A stretch of DNA of 64,000 bases from Hyphomicrobiales bacterium (GTDB lineage: Bacteria > Pseudomonadota > Alphaproteobacteria > Rhizobiales > Beijerinckiaceae). Below are positions 60,981 to 64,000 of the stretch, one piece after another. The stretch spans positions 60,953-124,952 of the forward strand of contig JAIXSM010000003.1 of NCBI GenBank assembly GCA_027484655.1, in the 5' to 3' direction. The position numbers and the translations under genes were made by a program. The notes under the pieces are model-generated. The model did no database searches and was not told the origin of the DNA. It saw nothing but the letters and a program-made list of their open reading frames with translations. Position 1 is the first letter of the stretch, and each line of letters begins with the position of its first letter.

Positions 60981-63123
60981 CAACGCAGAAATCCTGCTCG
61001 ATAACGCAACGGAGCGTGTCGATACCGGCCTCGCAAGCCTGATGTTGATTGCTCGATACCATGACGTTCCCGCGGACGCCAAGCAGATCGCTCACGATTT
61101 CGCAAAAGCCGGCGCGTCCATGGATGAAACGTCTATTGTTCTCGCCGCGCGCTCCGTGAAGCTGAAGGCTCGGATCGTAAACGTGCGAAAGTCCCGCCTG
61201 GAGACATTGCCTTATCCTGTCATCGCAAAGATGCGGAACGGTGAATTTGTTGTTGTAGGCGGTTGGCGGGAGGAAGGACTTATCGTCCAGGACACCACGA
61301 GCGGTAACGTAATGTTGCTGCCGCAACAAAACTATATGGATGCGTTTACAGGCACATTCATTTTCATCGCATCGCAAGCCTCCATAACTGGGAATGTCGC
61401 GCGTTTTGACTTCAGCTGGTTTGTACCGGCCATCGTTAAATATCGACGAGAACTTGGAGAGACGCTTTTCGTCTCCCTTGTGTTGCAGCTTCTCGCGCTT
61501 GCAACGCCGTTCTTCTTTCAGGTCATTACAGACAAAGTCCTGGTGAACAAGGCCGCCAGCACGCTGCAGGTGCTCTCCATTGGCCTCCTGTGCGCTTATA
61601 TTTTCGAGACCCTGCTTTCTGCACTGCGCACATATGTGTTCTCGCACACGACCAATCGCGTGGACGTCGAGCTTGGCGCGCGGCTATTCCGGCACCTGTT
61701 ATCCCTTCCAATCAACTACTTCCATGCCAGACGCGTTGGCGATTCTGTCGCCCGTGTGCGTGAGCTTGAAAACATCCGGGACTTTCTCACCGGCAATGCT
61801 GTCACAGTTGTCCTCGACCTTTTGTTTTCGGTCGTCTTTCTTGGGATCATGCTTGTCTACAGCACGAAGCTGTCGATGATTGTTTTCGCCTCGTTGCCGG
61901 TTTACGTTATTATATCGGTGATCTACACACCGTTGCTCCGACGTCGCCTCGAGGAAAAGTTCAATCGGGGGGCGGAGAACCAGTCCTTCCTTGTGGAGAC
62001 AATCTCCGGCGTTGAAACCGTTAAGGCCGGCGCCGTCGAGCCCCAATGGCAGCGCAAGTGGGATCTGCAGCTAGCGTCGTATGTGAACGCCAGCTTTCGG
62101 GCGATGAACACCGGAACAATAGCGGGCGCATGGGTCACCTTTGTGGGCCGCGTTGTGACGGTGCTTATCATGTGGCTTGGCGCGATCGAGGTCATCGAGG
62201 GACGCCTCACAATCGGCGAACTCATTGCGTTCAACATGTTTGCGCAACATGTGTCCGGACCCGTCTTGCGGCTCGCGCAGTTATGGAATGACTTTCAGCA
62301 GGTCGGAATCTCGATGCAACGCCTCGGCGACATCCTGAATACCCCGGGCGAGACCGGCTCGGCCCAGGTTGTGCTGCCACGCATCAAGGGCAAGGTTGAC
62401 ATCAAGGACGTCTATTTCCGTTACAACGTTGATGCACCCGACGTGCTCCACAATGTGAGCCTGTCAATTGCTCCAGGTGAGGTGGTGGGCGTTGTCGGGC
62501 GTTCTGGTTCCGGCAAGAGCACGCTCACCAAGCTGGTTCAACGCCTGCAAGTGCCCCGACAGGGCCGCGTGATGATCGACGACGTGGACCTCTCCACGGT
62601 CGATACGGCTTCGTTGCGACGGCAGGTGGGTGTGGTGCTTCAGGAGAACGTCCTGTTCAGCCGGAGCATCCGGGACAACATCGCGCTCTCGGATCCCGTC
62701 GCCTCCATTGAGTCTGTGATCGAGGCGGCCACCCTCGCCGGCGCCCATGAGTTCATCAGCGAGCTTCCTGCGGGCTACGATACACTTGTTGGCGAACATG
62801 GCTCCACCCTGTCCGGCGGCCAACGCCAGCGTATCGCCATCGCGAGAGCCCTCCTGTCGCAGCCGCGCATCCTCATATTCGATGAGGCGACGAGCGCGCT
62901 TGACTATGAATCCGAGCGCGCAATCCAGAAGAACATGGCCGAGATCTGCAAAGGCCGAACCGTCATCATCATCGCTCATCGCCTGTCAGCCGTTCGAAAT
63001 GCCGACCGGATTATTGTGTTCGAACGGGGGAAGATCATCGAGGAAGGCGCATACCAAGATCTCGCAAGCCGCCCAGGGGGCGCCTTTGCCCGGCTGCTGT
63101 CGCTCCAGAATGCAATGGATTGA
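60970..63123 (+). CDS. Type I secretion ABC transporter (HlyB-like, degenerate C39 domain)
   Basis: About 717 residues from GTG at 60970, overlapping the hlyD-like gene; GTG at 60958 is an alternative. Residues ~1-130 form a C39-peptidase-like domain without the catalytic Cys (TGLASLMLIARYHDVPADAK), as in HlyB, which binds unfolded substrate instead of cleaving a leader. A six-helix membrane domain follows. The ATPase domain has Walker A GRSGSGKST, Q-loop VVLQENVLFSRS, signature LSGGQRQR, Walker B ILIFDEATSALD and H-loop IIAHRLSAV. It powers one-step export of proteins with C-terminal signals. The substrate is probably encoded nearby. Confidence 0.94.
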   Translation: MSADNAEILLDNATERVDTGLASLMLIARYHDVPADAKQIAHDFAKAGASMDETSIVLAARSVKLKARIVNVRKSRLETLPYPVIAKMRNGEFVVVGGWREEGLIVQDTTSGNVMLLPQQNYMDAFTGTFIFIASQASITGNVARFDFSWFVPAIVKYRRELGETLFVSLVLQLLALATPFFFQVITDKVLVNKAASTLQVLSIGLLCAYIFETLLSALRTYVFSHTTNRVDVELGARLFRHLLSLPINYFHARRVGDSVARVRELENIRDFLTGNAVTVVLDLLFSVVFLGIMLVYSTKLSMIVFASLPVYVIISVIYTPLLRRRLEEKFNRGAENQSFLVETISGVETVKAGAVEPQWQRKWDLQLASYVNASFRAMNTGTIAGAWVTFVGRVVTVLIMWLGAIEVIEGRLTIGELIAFNMFAQHVSGPVLRLAQLWNDFQQVGISMQRLGDILNTPGETGSAQVVLPRIKGKVDIKDVYFRYNVDAPDVLHNVSLSIAPGEVVGVVGRSGSGKSTLTKLVQRLQVPRQGRVMIDDVDLSTVDTASLRRQVGVVLQENVLFSRSIRDNIALSDPVASIESVIEAATLAGAHEFISELPAGYDTLVGEHGSTLSGGQRQRIAIARALLSQPRILIFDEATSALDYESERAIQKNMAEICKGRTVIIIAHRLSAVRNADRIIVFERGKIIEEGAYQDLASRPGGAFARLLSLQNAMD

Positions 63124-63749
63124 AACGGCGGCGCAATGCCTTGGCCACTGAAATCCAGCGCCAGTCCTCAGCGCAAGCATCTACCCCGCTTGTGGTCACG
63201 GCCTGGGAGCGCGTTGCCCTTGAACACAGATACCTGCTCCCGGCCGCTTCGTATCGATTGTCGCAAGCGGAACTCCGGTGACGATACCGCGGGCCCATGT
63301 CCACGCGATAGCTGCTCAAACGTAACAGCACGCTGGATAAGCGTCTATGATTTCGAAGATATTTCACCCGACATGACCAAATTGCCGCCATGGACGAAGC
63401 AAACAGATTTACCCCTTCGCAAGAATCTCATTGACGCTTAGACAAGAGCTTCCTTAAGTTAAGTCCAAGATAAGCGCGGTCCGCCGCCGCCACTTAAGAG
63501 GGACGTAAATGCCGTGTCGCCAAGGAAGCTCTGCACCGCGACGGAACTAGCCGCAGCCGCGCTCGCGAACAGCGCTTTTTTGGCCGCCACGATCCTGCGG
63601 ATCCCAGCTTGAGGCTTCATCGAAAGCGACCAAAGCTCGCAGCATCGCTTTGTTGTCGTAAGCCTATTAAGATCTAAATACTCGCGAAATGTGAAACACC
63701 CGGCGGTATAAACAAGTATTTACAATAGGAAGCAAAACGATTTTCAACG
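63124..63749. other. 626-bp gene-poor stretch after the secretion operon
   Basis: No convincing gene. A 101-residue plus-strand frame (63136-63441) lacks a ribosome-binding site and has unnatural composition. The second half becomes AT-rich and promoter-like before the next start. An 8-bp inverted repeat, TAAATACT (63675-63682) and AGTATTTA (63715-63722), is separated by 32 bases and ends 28 bp before the next gene, so it may be an operator pair. Confidence 0.5.
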
Positions 63750-64000
63750 ATGGGGCTATTTATGACGACCACTTCATGCAAGGACACTTCGCGCCGCGCG
63801 CCGCCCAAATCCCGGCGCACCATCATGGTGGTCGGTGATCACTTTTCGGACGTTGATGGCCCCGGGTCAGGTTTTGGCGCCGGGCGAAAGTACGCCAGCA
63901 TCTGGACGCGCGAGCTGCTCGACAACGCTGCGTCGCAAAACTACAAGGTCATTCAAGGCGGGAACAGCCGCGGCGGTAGTGAGCTCGCCATGGGCGGCGC
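63750..64000 (+). CDS. Start of an unknown gene, cut by the window end
   Basis: An open frame runs from ATG at 63750 (MGLFMTTTSCKDTSRRAPPK; a second in-frame ATG at 63762) to the window end, 83 codons without a stop. After a basic stretch (RRAPPKSRRTIMVVGDHF) come Gly/Asp-rich segments (SDVDGPGSGFGAGRKYASIW) and RELLDNAASQNYKVIQGGNS. There is no N-terminal signal peptide. Its place after a type I secretion operon makes it a candidate secreted substrate, whose signal would be at the unseen C-terminus, but a regulator or enzyme is equally possible. Codon use looks coding (GC-rich third positions). Confidence 0.55.
   Translation, partial: MGLFMTTTSCKDTSRRAPPKSRRTIMVVGDHFSDVDGPGSGFGAGRKYASIWTRELLDNAASQNYKVIQGGNSRGGSELAMGG

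Noticed and set aside
63136..63441. 101-residue frame after the ABC exporter
   Set aside because: No ribosome-binding site, no domain and atypical composition (Pro/Arg/Cys scattered); another frame is equally open on the opposite strand.

Overview
The window is GC-rich chromosomal DNA that reads like an alphaproteobacterium, most likely Hyphomicrobiales (Rhizobiales). Reasons are the fused MrpA/B (Pha-type) antiporter operon, the PrkA-YeaH-SpoVR operon, the ppiD-trpE / trpG-trpD-trpC-moaC-moeA block, the tpiA-secG-pyrG block, an ATGA/GTGA-coupled TRAP operon, and CtrA-like sites (TTAA-N7-TTAA). Genus cannot be assigned from this sequence alone. I saw no transposase, phage gene or CRISPR array.

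Layout. 1-4.8 kb: TRAP transporter (dctM partial, dctQ, dctP) divergent from a thiamine-diphosphate decarboxylase/synthase-like enzyme and a TctC/Bug-type binding protein. 4.9-7.1 kb: rlmE and a Ppx/GppA phosphatase with a His-rich N-terminus, then tRNA-Gln. 7.4-10.4 kb: three coiled-coil proteins of unknown role, two of them related to each other. 10.5-11.3 kb: gene-poor. 11.3-14.3 kb: slyX, a CaiB/BaiF CoA-transferase divergent from a 4,5-dihydroxyphthalate-decarboxylase-like gene, and a small membrane protein. 14.5-21.8 kb: chromate transporter and a six-gene Mrp/Pha cation/proton antiporter operon. 22-26.8 kb: prkA-yeaH-spoVR. 26.9-29.3 kb: sulfide/persulfide set (TSUP permease, rhodanese-DUF2892, persulfide-dioxygenase-like hydrolase) around a shared palindrome. 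29.3-37.3 kb: FkbM methyltransferase, tRNA-Leu, lipB, DegP-type protease, orphan ParA, rarA, and a YadA-like trimeric autotransporter with an overlapping secreted Pro-rich protein. 37.4-40.7 kb: photolyase, a ChrR-like cupin regulator with an ECF-type promoter, cysteine synthase. 40.7-54.3 kb: conserved core genes (pyrG, secG, tpiA, ppiD, trpEGDC, moaC, moeA) interrupted by two REP-like repeat clusters, a sterol-desaturase-like gene and a HEPN-containing two-gene islet. 54.3-57.6 kb: Fic islet, LLM flavin oxidoreductase, second Bug protein. 57.9-64 kb: type I secretion system (TolC-like lipoprotein, HlyD, HlyB-like ABC exporter) and the start of an unknown downstream gene.

How the genes fit together. 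Housekeeping blocks are punctuated by small accessory cassettes. The most unusual are (a) the HEPN pair inserted between tpiA and secG, (b) a small ORF plus fic gene separated by a perfect intrinsic terminator just before the fic ribosome-binding site, (c) the type I secretion locus behind a CtrA-like site, (d) a ChrR-like protein that has lost its N-terminal zinc cysteines but sits behind a TGATCC-N18-TATAG promoter, and (e) two families of short hairpin repeats that keep their stems through compensatory changes. Uptake and catabolic genes (TRAP, two orphan Bug proteins, TPP enzyme, CoA-transferase, dihydroxyphthalate-decarboxylase-like, LLM) suggest use of organic acids or aromatic compounds; substrates cannot be read from the sequence.
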